A DNA stretch of 64,000 nucleotides from Setomelanomma holmii (GCA_010015745.1 ML978232.1:1-64000), one strand, 5' to 3'. Positions 35,435 to 45,865 are shown, counted from the stretch's first letter. Numbers and translations are program-made. Notes: generated from the sequence alone by a model not told the origin.

Positions 35435-35690
35435 TTGCCGATATTTGCTTGATTTCGCTCGATAACATCGCTGCTTTGGTCGAGACCAATGATCTTAGCA
35501 TGCGGAAAGCGTCGGGCTAGGTCGTATGTAATGCTTCCCGGCCCGCAGCCGATATCTAGAAGGGAAAAGGTGGGTGGCAGTGCTTGTAACGTCGGCAGGA
35601 GATATTGCAGACATGTCGACACATTTCCTAATTCGAAGCTATTGACCGTGATCTCATTGTATTCAATGTGGAACTTCGCCTGCGCAGGTT
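35435..35690 (-). pseudogene. fragment of a second SAM methyltransferase
   Basis: A minus-strand frame reads HIEYNEITVNSFELGNVS, then SAM motif I LLDIGCGPGSITYDLA and RRFPHAKIIGLDQS, ending in VIERNQAN. The similarity stops there, exactly where the plus-strand ferric-reductase tail ends. Everything after motif II of the methyltransferase is missing, and no start codon is seen. Motif I is of the GCGPG type and differs from the GGGSG type of the neighbouring broken methyltransferase, so it is a separate family member. Confidence 0.62.
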
Positions 35691-36479
35691 CTGGAATTAT
35701 TGTGTATGACGGTGCTGCTGCTCAGGTTGGATGCAGATCCCACCTCGCTCCAATGAACGCAAAAGACAGCGAAGCCGGACGTAGCGTCTCAGGTCTTGAG
35801 TGTAATGCCACTTGCTGCTTGGCCAATGAAAGTCTCCAAGTCCGAGAGTATCGGGCGCGCTAAGTTGGCCTACCATAGGGTCCTCCAGTAAGCTGATAAG
35901 ATGCTGTAACCATAATGTTATGTACTCAATGTGCCCATGTTAGCTAGTTTTTCCATCACATGCTTCCAAGACGAGCCATACATTGGCTACATGCAGGGTG
36001 AAGTGCGGTATAGTCGTGATATCTTGGCGTTCCGCCACAGCGGTACAACCTGCAGAGCACTTTTGACGCAGTTCCCGCAACCCGTGTCTTGGCCCCTTGG
36101 TAACTGTATTGTACGTAACGTCGCGAGCTAGTGTCGATCACCTCCATGCACTGAGCTTAGTGAGCGTGATGAGCTGTCAACTAGCTGCTCCTAAAAAGGC
36201 GGCTTGAATTGTGCTAAGTTTTGCACACGTATGGCTGGACCTAACCTTCGAGGCATTTCGGGTGACTCCACCGTAGTCATCAAGTAGGGTGCTTGAGGCA
36301 TTCACGAGGCCGTCCTTGTACACCCTTGCAGCTTGAAGCCGTGTATCGTCGTCGAAATCTAAGCTGCCCACGATCTGTACCAAAGTCTTCCGTGACTTCT
36401 GAAAACTGCTTTCAACTCTTGCAGCATGAGCGACTCCAGATTTACTGTCCTCGAGAAGGCCAAGAAGAGCCAGTTTCGT
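35691..36479. other. intergenic, no supported gene
   Basis: About 0.8 kb. A minus-strand frame around 36180-36420 includes LVQIVGSLDFDDDTRLQAA and looks weakly protein-like. I cannot assign it; it may be another remnant. Confidence 0.3.
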
Positions 36480-38541
36480 CTCTGCATGTGGCCGTAGTTG
36501 AACGCCGAGAAGCCACTGAGGCAGAACTACGTGACCTTCCACACATCGTCGACCGTGTACCATTCGTGGCTTGGGCCGCTGCGCTGGTAGGAGCTGCCGA
36601 GAGATTCGGCTACTATTCGACGGTCATCACCTGGCGTGAGTATTATCTCGGTAAATCTTGGTATGATGGTCTTCCTTGTACTGACTTTGTTTGGCGGCAG
36701 AGAAGTACATGCAACATGATCGAGGCCACCCGAGTGTACCAGGTGCGCTTGGTCTTGGACAGTCAACTGCTTCGACGATCTCGAACGTCTTTTTCGTCTT
36801 CCAGTTCTTGACTCCACTGACGTTCGGCCTGTTGTCGGACGCATGGCTTGGACGTTATCGTATGCTTTTGCTGGGTTTATGGTAAGTGAATCGTAACTTC
36901 TTCCTACCGAATCGTGCTTTCCTGATTGTATCGCAGTCTGTCGTTGTATAGCAACCTGGTGATGCTCACAAAATCGTTTCCAGTTGCACTCGATCACGGA
37001 GCTGGGCTGCCGAGATTGATCTCAGCGATGTTCCTCATTGCATTCGGGGTTGGTGCTACGAAAGCAACCATCTCGCCTTTCATAGGTGCGATGGCGCTAG
37101 TCCGGACATCGGAGTGTCGAGACTCCAATTGACAGAGACGTAAGTGACCAGTTGCCACAAAGCAAGCCTCAAATTGTAAGACAAAAGAACGTTAAACTTG
37201 CAGTTGTAGACAGCTCACGCACATTGCAACTGTCATACAATGCGTTCTACTGGTTAGTCGTCAAACTACTTCTACTGCTCTCTGGTGTACGGCCTGCTGA
37301 CGGCTTTACAAGGTTCACAAATATAGCTGCTCTTTCTTCGATTCCTGCGACCTTCTTGGAAAGGCATGTCGGATTCTGGACGTCATACCTCATGGCAAAA
37401 GTGTCACTGGCTATGGCAACACTACTGCTCGCGCTTTTCGGGTTCAGATTGGATAAGCTTGCCGACGCGCAAAAGATCGTTGATGTGCTGATGGTATTTG
37501 TGGGCCAGTCAAAGTCACACCAGGCAAAAATTGTCTGCCACAAGCTTTTCGAGTATCGATCGCGGTAGCGCGCAACGGTTTCAGTCTTAACCACGCAAAG
37601 CAGGAGTACCAACAAAGAGCTCGCGGTATCGTGGTTGCTTGGAATGACAGTTTGGTGGAAGAGCTGATGGTCGGCTTGCATGCCTGCCGGGTAATGTGAG
37701 TGTCAAACCCTTCGTCTCAGCTTAAGCGCACCCTCGCACTGACTAATCCAATTGCCGTGCAGCTTTTCGTTCGCATTCTTCTATCTCGCCCTTACGCAAA
37801 TGCACAACAACCTCATCTCACAAGCTGGGCAAATGCATCTGGCTGGGATACCAAACGATATGATCCAAGCAATGTCCGGCGTGGCGTCCGTTGTCTTTGG
37901 GCCGGTCATCCAAGCCCTTTACAATTTCCTCGCAAAGCATCGCATCGTCTTTGGTCCCCATAAAGCGTATTACTGTGGCGTATTTGATTTGCGGAGGCGC
38001 AATGGCATATGCGTCAGGATTCCAGAAGCTGATTTACAGTACTGGCCTATGTTACGACGTGCTACTTGCTTGCGATGCTTTGGAGAACGGTCGTATACCC
38101 AACCACATCAATATGTGGGCGCAACTGCCAGTCTACGTAGCATTGGCTATTGCTGAAATCCTAGGTCTGGTTACTGCAAGTCAGTATTCATACAGTCATG
38201 CGCCTAAGGACTTGAGAAGTGTTGTGCAAGCCATGGTACAGCTCAGCGCATGTTTTGGCTCGGTGTTGAGCATCGCCATCAGTCCCGCAACTCGCGATCC
38301 CTGGCTCGTCACTGTCTACACATCCATCGCTGGCGCTTTCGCAGTCTGTGCGGCGTTGTTTTGGTGCATTTTTTGCGAACATGACGGTGGGTGGAGAAAG
38401 GAGACGACGAAGATAAGCTTAGTATACGCTAAGCCTAATTTGCCAGGAGCGAGAATAACCCCGCAACGCGACCCACACGCGCTCCGTTCAGCTGTGAACA
38501 ACACTGAGTACAACATCCAATTTCATCAATCGCATTGTTGA
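36480..38541 (+). pseudogene. POT/PTR2-type peptide transporter, frameshifted
   Basis: The parts run in order along a fungal peptide:H+ symporter. The N-terminal block is EATEAELRDLPHIVDRVPF, then AERFGYYSTVITW, an intron, and LLSDAWLGRYRMLLLGLW. The next exon has LPRLISAMFLIAFGVGATKA and ISPFIGA, but the following loop ends at a stop. Later pieces lie in changed frames: LSYNAFYW, then HVGFWTSYLMAK, then FSFAFFYLALTQMHNNLISQ. Another frame change near 37940 leads into KRITVAYLICGGAMAYASGF, WAQLPVYVALAIAEILGLV and AISPATRDPWLVTVYTSIAG. Most of the twelve helices can be traced, so this was a full gene. Disruptions in the centre and near 37940 cannot all be introns. The true C-terminus is probably a little before 38541. 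Confidence 0.82.
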
Positions 38542-38542
38542 T

Positions 38543-39160
38543 ATGTCTGCCATGGCACGGTACGAGCGGTTGTCTCCGTTTTTCCGCATCCCCGCTGAGC
38601 TGCGGCTGAACATTTACGAATACGTCATCGGAAGCCGCATTGTCCATGTTCGTTCCAAGTGGACGGGCATCTGCACCCCTGCTGGATTCTCATATGCATG
38701 CCTGGAAGATACTGAGCCACTGCTTGAATCACGCGAAAGCAAAGTGCTGCAGCATGCTGTTTCCTTCGGTCAAGATTATCTTAGCCTTGGGCAGACCTGC
38801 CGGCAAATTCAAAATGAGACCGCTTGCCTGCCATTCAAGATATATATCTGGGCCTTCGAAACGGCGTTCACTCTTGACCAATGGGTCTCGATGAAGAGCA
38901 ACATTCCGATGCAACACAAGAATGCCATCCGCACAGTTGCTGTTCCCACCCCAGGGCCGTACCGCTCAAGCGAGCGCATCCTCCTAAGCCTGAACGAAGT
39001 CCTCCTCATTGGCAACTTCAGTTCGACGGGCGAATCTGGGCCTGCTTCGGTAGATACTGGCCGCGGGATCATCAAGTTGACGAAAGACAAAGCGAGCGAC
39101 ACGTGGTTGCGCAGTGGAGAACGCGCGCAATATGCCAAGGACTTATTTGAGACTGCCTGA
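38543..39160 (+). CDS. DUF7730/2EXR-like small protein of unknown function
   Basis: Single exon of 205 residues. The N-terminal FFRIPAELRLNIYEYVIG is the F-box-like signature of a large family of fungal proteins (2EXR/DUF7730) that is much expanded in Dothideomycetes and has no known biochemical role. LSLGQTCRQIQNETACLPF is the second conserved block. No signal or membrane segment. It starts right after the broken transporter, with no lesions of its own. A second ATG nine bases on would remove three residues. It may be a partial copy, since the usual members are somewhat longer. Confidence 0.75.
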   Translation: MSAMARYERLSPFFRIPAELRLNIYEYVIGSRIVHVRSKWTGICTPAGFSYACLEDTEPLLESRESKVLQHAVSFGQDYLSLGQTCRQIQNETACLPFKIYIWAFETAFTLDQWVSMKSNIPMQHKNAIRTVAVPTPGPYRSSERILLSLNEVLLIGNFSSTGESGPASVDTGRGIIKLTKDKASDTWLRSGERAQYAKDLFETA

Positions 39161-39236
39161 GCGTCGCCTCTACTATTCAAACTACTCTACGGGTGCTATT
39201 CCGCAATGGCGGCCTATTTGTCATGTAACGAGCCCC

Positions 39237-39647
39237 TCACGAACGATACTCCTTTTCTCCGCCTAGACTTTCTTTCTGGGCCTCCAAAACGCCTTTCACT
39301 TCAACCACAACATCAGTCACTGTGACATGGAAAGACCACTCGAGTGGCATCTCCACGCCGTACGGTCCGGCGTGTGAGTCATGATGCTCTGGTACAGGAT
39401 CGATATTGTTCACTGAGAAAGAGTAAGATGGTTGCTTTCTAGGATGCTCCGACTACATACCTTTGGCTGACGACGGCCATTGTGTCGCCTGTATCTTGGT
39501 CCCTTCTACCTTCGCGACCTCGGATAGTGCCGGCATGGACGAGGTAGACTTCTGTCGCACGAATGAGTCTGAGGAGGGAGATCGTACTGGACTCCAAGCA
39601 CGGCCACCAAGCTTCGACATCGACTTTAGAGAATTGACCTTCTTCAT
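39237..39647 (-). CDS. small two-exon protein, unknown function
   Basis: Exon 1 starts at ATG 39647 with MKKVNSLKSMSKLGGRAW, then a Ser-rich stretch (SPSSDSFVRQKSTSSMP). An intron with donor gtatgt and acceptor ctcag leads in frame into NNIDPVPEHHDSHAGPYGV and then MPLEWSFHVTVTDVVVEVK, stopping at 39237-39239. That gives about 120 residues. The second half has alternating hydrophobic residues suited to beta strands. The splice fits exactly and both exons have protein-like composition, so I treat it as a real gene. No family recognised. It lies between degraded genes yet shows no lesion. Confidence 0.55.
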
Positions 39648-40653
39648 ATCGTCTGCTTACGACTTACGTATAGGCAGAGTACTGGTACAAAGATGACATA
39701 GTTATGGGTTTCCAGCAGCGATTGAAATGGGGACTCATAGCGTCGAGGCAGCCTTACGTGACTTTTGGTCACGTATTTCGCATTCAATGTCGGATTTGAA
39801 GTTAATGCGAGCATCACTTCCCACGATTGACAGTATTTGTGAGTTAAGAACTATGGATGCAATCACCAGCAGCATGTCACCGATGTCATACGATCCTTTT
39901 CTATGTAGCGTCGAATTCACGAGTCAACGTAGAGGGCATCTCCATTTATATCTCGACCACGGTCAATCTACAACCTGCAAGCGTCCTGGGAATTGACTGC
40001 GGCCTTCACGAGGCTTCAGAAGAACATTAGCATGGGCGAGGGTCTCAAGCTTCCTATAGTGGGCAATCCTAATAGCGTCGAAAGGCGGATGTGTACCGAT
40101 GTGCAGGCCCAATGCATGCATGTTGCAAGAAGCGCCGTAATCTCTGCCAGAGATCTGAATTATCGTAATAGGGCACAGTCGCGACTTTCTTTCTTACGGA
40201 CAATCGTCAAATCCGGATGTCCTCAGCTTCGGAGCATCGGCGGTTGGGCAGCCAAGCAGTCCGAAGCCCATCATCCACAAGGTCATCCTAGTCAGCGAGT
40301 ACTATGCCACTCTCCAGGGAAACTCAAGTGTAAGTCACGTTCATAACCTTTGACCCCGTCGCCATCACTTTCACCATATTGACTGTGGTTCCTAGGCCGA
40401 CCCTGGGGAGGAAGCGGAATTCTCATTCCACAACGCGGGGTGCGCGACGATGCGGTGTTCAGTAATGTCACCAACACTAGCGCACCAGCATATGTACAAA
40501 TGTGCTTGCGAGAACATCTGTTGTGTCGTCTCACTTCTCCCCCCAAAGACATCGACACTATCCCTTCGAGACGCACAACGACTTCCGGGTTGATTGCCAG
40601 CTGCTGATCCAAAGTGAGCTGTAGACACAATCAGCGCACTCACCATCTTCGTC
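39648..40653. other. gap with possible coding remnants
   Basis: Around 40190-40330 a plus-strand frame includes SAVGQPSSPKPIIHKVILV and ends at a good donor (gtaagt). The sequence after an acceptor near 40395 is also open. I cannot name a family, and the upstream part has no start. It may be a remnant of a small secreted or hypothetical protein. Confidence 0.3.
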
Positions 40654-41320
40654 ATGATAGACGTACTTGACCTTAGAGATGCCTCTACCTCGACCAGATG
40701 GTTGTTTTTCTTGGCACTCAGTTCGTCTTCCCCGCTGCCTCGAAATCGTCTCTCATGTCATATAGCTATAGCTGCTCTCCTTTCGAGTCTCGCATACAGC
40801 GTGTGGTCTCATCCACTTGCGAAAAACCCCGGGCCTTTGCTTGCGCGAGCAACAGATGTGCGATACTGGTACCATTGGTTTCGAGGCCAACTGCCTTTCT
40901 ATGCAGAGCGTGTACATCAACGTTATGGTCCCATTGTACGCTTGGGACCGACTCGAATCAGCTTCATCGAGCCTAAGGCGTGGAGGGATCTTCATGGTCA
41001 CAAAAGGACCTCGAAGACGTTGCAAGTGATGAAGGACCCTGCGATGTATGTTAACAGTCCACACTTGACGGAGCACTCGTTGCTTAGCGAGTTCGACGAC
41101 GCCAAGCATGGCACCCTTCGCAAAATCTTCTCGCATGGCTTCTCCGACCGCGCGCTCAAGGCACAGGAACACCTCATCAAAGCCCATGTCGACAAGCTAG
41201 TCAGCAACATACATCGCGAGGCGCCACAAGGGAATCGCATCGATCTCATCAAGTACTTCAACTGTGCTACCTTCGATATTATCGGCGAATTCTCTTTCGG
41301 CGAGTCACGCGGAGCTGATC
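40654..41320 (+). pseudogene. cytochrome P450, N-terminal part only
   Basis: The frame encodes the start of a fungal P450 monooxygenase: a hydrophobic anchor (IAALLSSLAYSVW), the Pro-rich hinge HPLAKNPGPLLARATD, then VRYWYHWFRGQLPFY, YGPIVRLGPTRISFIEP, the B-C region and IDLIKYFNCATFDIIGEFSFGE. Similarity ends near 41310. No I helix, ExxR or Cys heme loop follows, and a few hundred bases later the opposite strand carries another gene piece. So about 220 of 500 residues remain and the enzyme cannot bind heme. The hinge and sequence style fit P450s of fungal secondary metabolism. Rearrangement is more likely than assembly error, as flanks of other fragments here look similar. Confidence 0.82.
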
Positions 41321-41399
41321 GATGCTGTGACGGTTGTAGTCGCCGGGCTATTTCAAAAGAGTTACCTACTGGATACCCATATACTCTGGAAACAATTAC

Positions 41400-41723
41400 T
41401 CACCTCGTTTTATCGCCCTTTTTCTTTTCACCCAGCGTCCCGCCTATGCGACCGCCAACCGCCGCCGCAACCACAATGAAAGCTGCTATGCCGATGATCC
41501 ACCATTTTCGGTGACTGTGCTTGGGCGGAGTGACGGCCGTGTTGACTTCCGCAGCAGCTTCTTCCTTGTTGTGGCCATATGCATATTGCGGTGGTGGGGA
41601 GTGTGGTCCAAATCGCGAGGCTAACTGAGGGTCTTGTGGGACATAAAACGGGTATTGAGCTTGCTCATGCTGTGGTGGATGAGGTACAGCCTCAGGACCA
41701 TCATGAGAGCAACGCACCTCCAT
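41400..41723 (-). CDS. single-pass membrane protein or fragment
   Basis: From the ATG at 41723 it encodes about 107 residues: MEVRCSHDGPEAVPHPPQHE, a Pro/His/Tyr-rich cytoplasmic stretch, then KWWIIGIAAFIVVAAAVGG, one membrane helix, and a short basic end. This layout is the N-terminal part of fungal type II membrane proteins whose outer domain is often a lectin-like propeller. The outer domain is absent here, so the gene is probably truncated next to the P450 remnant. It could still make a small membrane protein. Confidence 0.45.
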   Translation of the reverse strand: MEVRCSHDGPEAVPHPPQHEQAQYPFYVPQDPQLASRFGPHSPPPQYAYGHNKEEAAAEVNTAVTPPKHSHRKWWIIGIAAFIVVAAAVGGRIGGTLGEKKKGDKTR

Positions 41724-42148
41724 GACGCAACACAGATGTTCACAGCTTCCACTATAGCGGGCATGGTGGGTGATATATCCCGTCATCTTTGTTACAAGGC
41801 TGAGAATCGGCACGAGGCTGAGATTCTTATCGAGCAGGCTGAACGCAGATCAAGCTGTTTCTGGATCTCGCAGGCCCTGGACTGCTGCGAGCATGCATCG
41901 CTTCATTTAGCAGATGCAACGGCCTATCTAGGGCGGATTGGGCAGAATCGAGTGATACTCATTAGCTAGGCTAATCGTGGTGTCACAAACAACGAGGACA
42001 ACGTTGGGTCCAGCCTCGCGACTATTATTCAGATGTCTTGGTGCCAACGCAGAACCAGTGCATGCTGTCATTTAGGTTATGTCTACTGAGCACGTCATAG
42101 TGTGGACATTACCCTTTTCGCGACATTGAAGCATGCCCGGAGATCATG
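41724..42148. other. intergenic, no supported gene
   Basis: About 420 bases between the membrane-protein fragment and the interrupted hypothetical gene; nothing recognised. Confidence 0.4.
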
Positions 42149-42784
42149 TTAGTGAATTTCCGTGCTTGCATGAAGGAATGCGGCACGTATATTACTAGCG
42201 CCCACCATGGCGTACGAAACCTGGACAAAGCACTCGCGAAGAAGCCGCTTGCGAGCCTCAGACACTCTCGGCAGTTTCTCTACTCTCGCGATAGCTTCTT
42301 CCGCAGTTTCTTGCTCTTTGCAGAGGACGTCTCGGTTGGTATCCCGGCACTACCAAAGCGCCAGCTGCTCCATCGACGGCTCGGGCTCCACGGCTTTAGA
42401 TCGGAGAAGAGGCACTTCATCAGCCATGTCAAGGTCGAAGCGGCCCGCAATGACTGGCACGTCTCCCTCAACACCCGCTGATGCTGCAACAATATCTCCA
42501 GACCGTCGATGGATGACCTCATGTTCACGTTCATACTTGTCCATCGATGCAAAGATTTCATCCAGCAATTCACTTGTGCAAGCATGTGACATCAAACGGA
42601 TCTCTTGAATTGCTGGAGCTGCACAACGATGCGTGCTGATGCGATGGGGAATTATTGGACCTTTGGTCCCTCCGAAGACCCAGTACAATCCAGGTCTGAT
42701 CGCTGCTTGTTCCGTCGCCTGCGATCCGATAGGCACGGACGGAGCGTAGCGTCCACGTGATATCTGCAGAGTCGACGTGTTCAT
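42149..42784 (-). pseudogene. hypothetical helical protein split by TAG
   Basis: A frame from ATG 42784 runs 144 codons to TAG (complement of 42350-42352) and then stays open for about 66 more codons to TAA at 42149. Both parts have protein-like composition: SELLDEIFASMDKYEREHE before the stop, and CKEQETAEEAIARVEKLP after it. The charged, helical second half in the same frame suggests one original gene of about 210 residues. A single change (CAG to TAG or TGG to TAG) would explain the break. No family recognised. If the stop is genuine, the first part might still be expressed. Confidence 0.42.
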
Positions 42785-43052
42785 GTTCGTGAAGTTATGC
42801 GTTTCGTTCAGTGAAGGAGAAGGAATGGGACGATATCGCAGCTTATTGAGACAGATTCCGTCGCAGATTTATATTTCATTGAACACGTCTGACTCTGCCG
42901 CTCGTCCAGCTCGGCCAACTGACGAGGAAATTGTGGTTCTGCAATAAAACCTGAGTTCAGGCCTTCTTCGCAAGCAAGCAACGTTGCGACGATTTCTTTC
43001 TACCAAGTCGAGCGCGATGTTAAGGTTCTGCACCTCATCCCATGAAGCCGGT

Positions 43053-43544
43053 CTAATCAATTTTGCGCATCAACTCCTTGAGTAAATCGAAAGCCGCTCG
43101 ACTTTCACCCGCATCAGCCAATCTACTCGCTCTCCCCAAGTTCGTCTCCATGCTATCCCAAAATTGACCGGTAGGCTCCAATATTTTGTACTTCTCCCGC
43201 ATCTTGTTCGCCGCGATTTCGAGAAGATCAGCCACAAGAGCAGCTAGGTCTTCTCCGTCTACCGGTGCAAATGGTGTACCAGCTTTATTCAATAGCCACG
43301 GCTCATCAATGCAAGGCCTTCCGAGAGCTTCAGGCCGACTTGATAAGAGATTTTGGGCCGCAGGTGGCGATCCAGTGTCATTGTCACCATCAGATTCAGA
43401 TCCGACCAGAGTGGGAGCCTGAGATAGATCGCTGAGGTTTCTCGGGCGGGTTCGTACATTAGCCACATTTGTGGCTTGGGAAGCAGCTGAAGCAGGTGCG
43501 TAAGAAGACGCATTGGGGTCCATTGTTAATGAGGCGTGGAGCAA
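43053..43544 (-). CDS. small orphan protein, 163 residues
   Basis: Single exon; an inner ATG at 43523 (MDPNASSYAPAS) is an equally good start. The N-terminal half is Ala/Ser-rich and disordered. The C-terminal half is helical and charged, with LAALVADLLEIAANKMREKY and AFDLLKELMRKID at the very end. No signal peptide or known domain. It belongs to the run of small minus-strand orphan genes between 42 and 48 kb. Confidence 0.55.
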   Translation of the reverse strand: MLHASLTMDPNASSYAPASAASQATNVANVRTRPRNLSDLSQAPTLVGSESDGDNDTGSPPAAQNLLSSRPEALGRPCIDEPWLLNKAGTPFAPVDGEDLAALVADLLEIAANKMREKYKILEPTGQFWDSMETNLGRASRLADAGESRAAFDLLKELMRKID

Positions 43545-44206
43545 GAAGGTTTGATTTGTGCTGATGTTGGATAATGCGGAATCATTGTTCGAGGTCTTGT
43601 CTTTTATCTGTCCCTACCACCTTTTGCGAAAAGCAGATTCTCGTACGACATACTGAAGCACGTTCGTTGCCATGATGGGGTTCAGGTGCGAACGCGAATA
43701 TCAAACCCACGCGCCTCGCTGGGAGTATCTGCGATCACGACCTTGAACGAAATGTCCACGTTGGCTTTGTGTTGGAGCTGGCAGTACGTCAATCTTACCA
43801 TATCGACAACGCATCGCCGGGGATGCCAAGTCAGGGCCGAAGAACTGATTGAAGTTTGTGTTTGCGACGTGAAGTCGCACATCTGTCACTGCTTTGCGCG
43901 CACTAATTGGCCAAAGGTCACTGAGCTGGTAGTCGTTCGTCTATCTTGAAAGCACAAACACGTTGGATATTACTTCTTTATTTTTTTGCAAATGCAGGAC
44001 TAAAGTGAGTTGTCGCATTCTGATGGTATGTAATGAAGTCCGTTCACATTGCTTGTCCAGCATAGCAAACATTCCATTTCCTCTGTCACTGTATTACAGT
44101 TTGTCATCCGTGTATCCATTCATCCCACGCTCATCCCGAAGTTCGATGTTAATGACGAGTAATCAAATGACCATCCACCAAGTCTTTCCGTCATGGCGCG
44201 TTAGCC

Positions 44207-44554
44207 TCACCACACCCCTCCAGCCATTCCCTTCGCGTACTGTAACATCACTTCCGCCTCCTTCACTTTCTTCTCACACTCTTCCATCTTCTTCTTTGCC
44301 TCGTCATGTTTCTCTTTCGCTTTCTCTAGCTCTCCCTGTGCGGCTGCATGCAGTCGTGTCGCGTGCTCGATGGATAGTGTTGGTGTGGCGAACTCGCCTA
44401 TACCTAGGCCATTGAAGCCTAAGCCCAGACCACCAAAGCCGTATGAAGGCGGTAATGTATCGACAACCGGGTATGGTCGATAAAAGTCGAGGTCGAGACT
44501 ATCGTAGTAGGCCGGACTGATTCCCCTGTGCCGACGTTTTGCGACCGGGAACAT
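44207..44554 (-). CDS. small orphan coiled-coil protein, 115 residues
   Basis: Single exon. The N-terminus is basic, then rich in Tyr, Pro and Gly (YGFGGLGLGFNGLGIG). The second half is a clear coiled coil: AAAQGELEKAKEKHDEAKKK with regular heptad spacing, ending MLQYAKGMAGGVW. No signal peptide. No family recognised. It shares the disordered-head, helical-tail layout of its neighbours. Confidence 0.6.
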   Translation of the reverse strand: MFPVAKRRHRGISPAYYDSLDLDFYRPYPVVDTLPPSYGFGGLGLGFNGLGIGEFATPTLSIEHATRLHAAAQGELEKAKEKHDEAKKKMEECEKKVKEAEVMLQYAKGMAGGVW

Positions 44555-44817
44555 TGGGACGATATGTGATGGACGAAGTATTTGGTATTAGTGCTTGGCC
44601 TTGTGGAAGAGAGAGCGTAGATTTTCTTGAAGCAGAGGAAACATCAGGGAACCGCGCGTTTATAAAATGAGTTTCCGCGCGTTGGATGCAGGACTAATGG
44701 CACATGTTCCCTTTGAATATATTCCCGTTCGGAACAACTGAGGTGGCAGCATTACGGCGGTCCGTATTCTCTATTGCCTGGTCTACATTTTGGACGGCGC
44801 CTCAGTAGTCCATCGAC

Positions 44818-45126
44818 TTATGCGTTTTCAGTCATAGTGTTGGTGGTGATTAGGTGTGACAGCGGAAGCTTGTCCTGGTTGACATAGCCTTCCGTGCGTG
44901 CTACGTGGTCTCGCGCCAGATCAGCAAGCAGCATCACGATTCTTGCCACCTCTGTACATGTCAAAGTGAACGGTCTTCTCTCCATCCAAAACAAGACATG
45001 AAGAACGCGGTGTAGAGAACAAAACGTTTCAGCCATTACGGTGTTGCCAACAACCGTATATACTATCTCAGTATGACCCGAGGGACTCGAAGGTGTATCT
45101 CTTTCGGGCAGAATCATGGCAAACAC
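44818..45126 (-). CDS. possible small protein, 102 residues
   Basis: Open frame with a fairly protein-like middle, RVLHVLFWMERRPFTLTCTE and VARIVMLLADLARDHVART. No domain, signal or conserved partner is recognised. It lies within the run of small minus-strand genes, but its layout differs (no disordered head). It may be spurious. Confidence 0.28.
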   Translation of the reverse strand: MFAMILPERDTPSSPSGHTEIVYTVVGNTVMAETFCSLHRVLHVLFWMERRPFTLTCTEVARIVMLLADLARDHVARTEGYVNQDKLPLSHLITTNTMTENA

Positions 45127-45592
45127 TTACAAGCAAAGTTCCCCCAGGCCGTAGTTGTGATCACACGGGTGCTACTGTGTCACCTCTGGGAATGGCTCGT
45201 CGGTACCACGCTGTGCTGCTGGTGACTGACTACTCTCGAATTGACAATCACTAGACCGTCTTCCCGCAATATAAGACTGGCTAATGATGCCCTTTCGATC
45301 TCCGCTTTCGTGTCACCCACCTAGATCGGCTTTTGTCAGTCTCCGCGGACCTCTATTCAATGAGGCATACATTGATGCTGAACGAGCTAATTTTATAGTG
45401 TGCTAGTTCATGAAGAGTAAGTACCCAGCCGGACTTGTTGAAAGACAATTTCGGCCATGCGATAAGAAATACCAACTTCAGCAGCTGTATACTTCGGGCC
45501 GGATTTAGTGCTAGTTCCTACAAAGCGATGACAAGTGCCAGATTGTTGATCTAGAGGATATCGCATTTGCGCTGATCCGAAGGATCACCTTA
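45127..45592. other. intergenic, no supported gene
   Basis: About 470 bases between small minus-strand genes; nothing recognised. Confidence 0.4.
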
Positions 45593-45865
45593 TCATTCAC
45601 CTTCCACACTCTTGCCTCTCTGCCTCATTAGCCTGTCCATCCGCTCCGCTTCCCAGGCTCCTCTCAGATCTCTCATGCGGGCACTCAATTCTTGCACACC
45701 TTCCATCAACCGTGCTAAACGATACTCCCAATCATGCGACCGCTGCGTTTCAGTTGCGATGTCGGATCGTTGCGAGGGAAGATCTGGCGAGATGTACTGC
45801 GGGAAGTAATATGGTGAACTGCTTGGTCCTGGATAGCACGACATATTGAAAGGTACAAGTTTCAA
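45593..45865 (-). CDS. small orphan protein, 90 residues
   Basis: Single exon; an inner ATG at 45844 (MSCYPGPSSSPYYF) is a likely start. The head is rich in Pro, Ser and Tyr (GPSSSPYYFPQYISPDLP). The tail is an amphipathic helix, WEYRLARLMEGVQELSARMR, then basic and acidic residues to the end. No signal peptide or known domain. Same layout as the genes at 43.1, 44.2 and 47.3 kb. Confidence 0.52.
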   Translation of the reverse strand: MKLVPFNMSCYPGPSSSPYYFPQYISPDLPSQRSDIATETQRSHDWEYRLARLMEGVQELSARMRDLRGAWEAERMDRLMRQRGKSVEGE

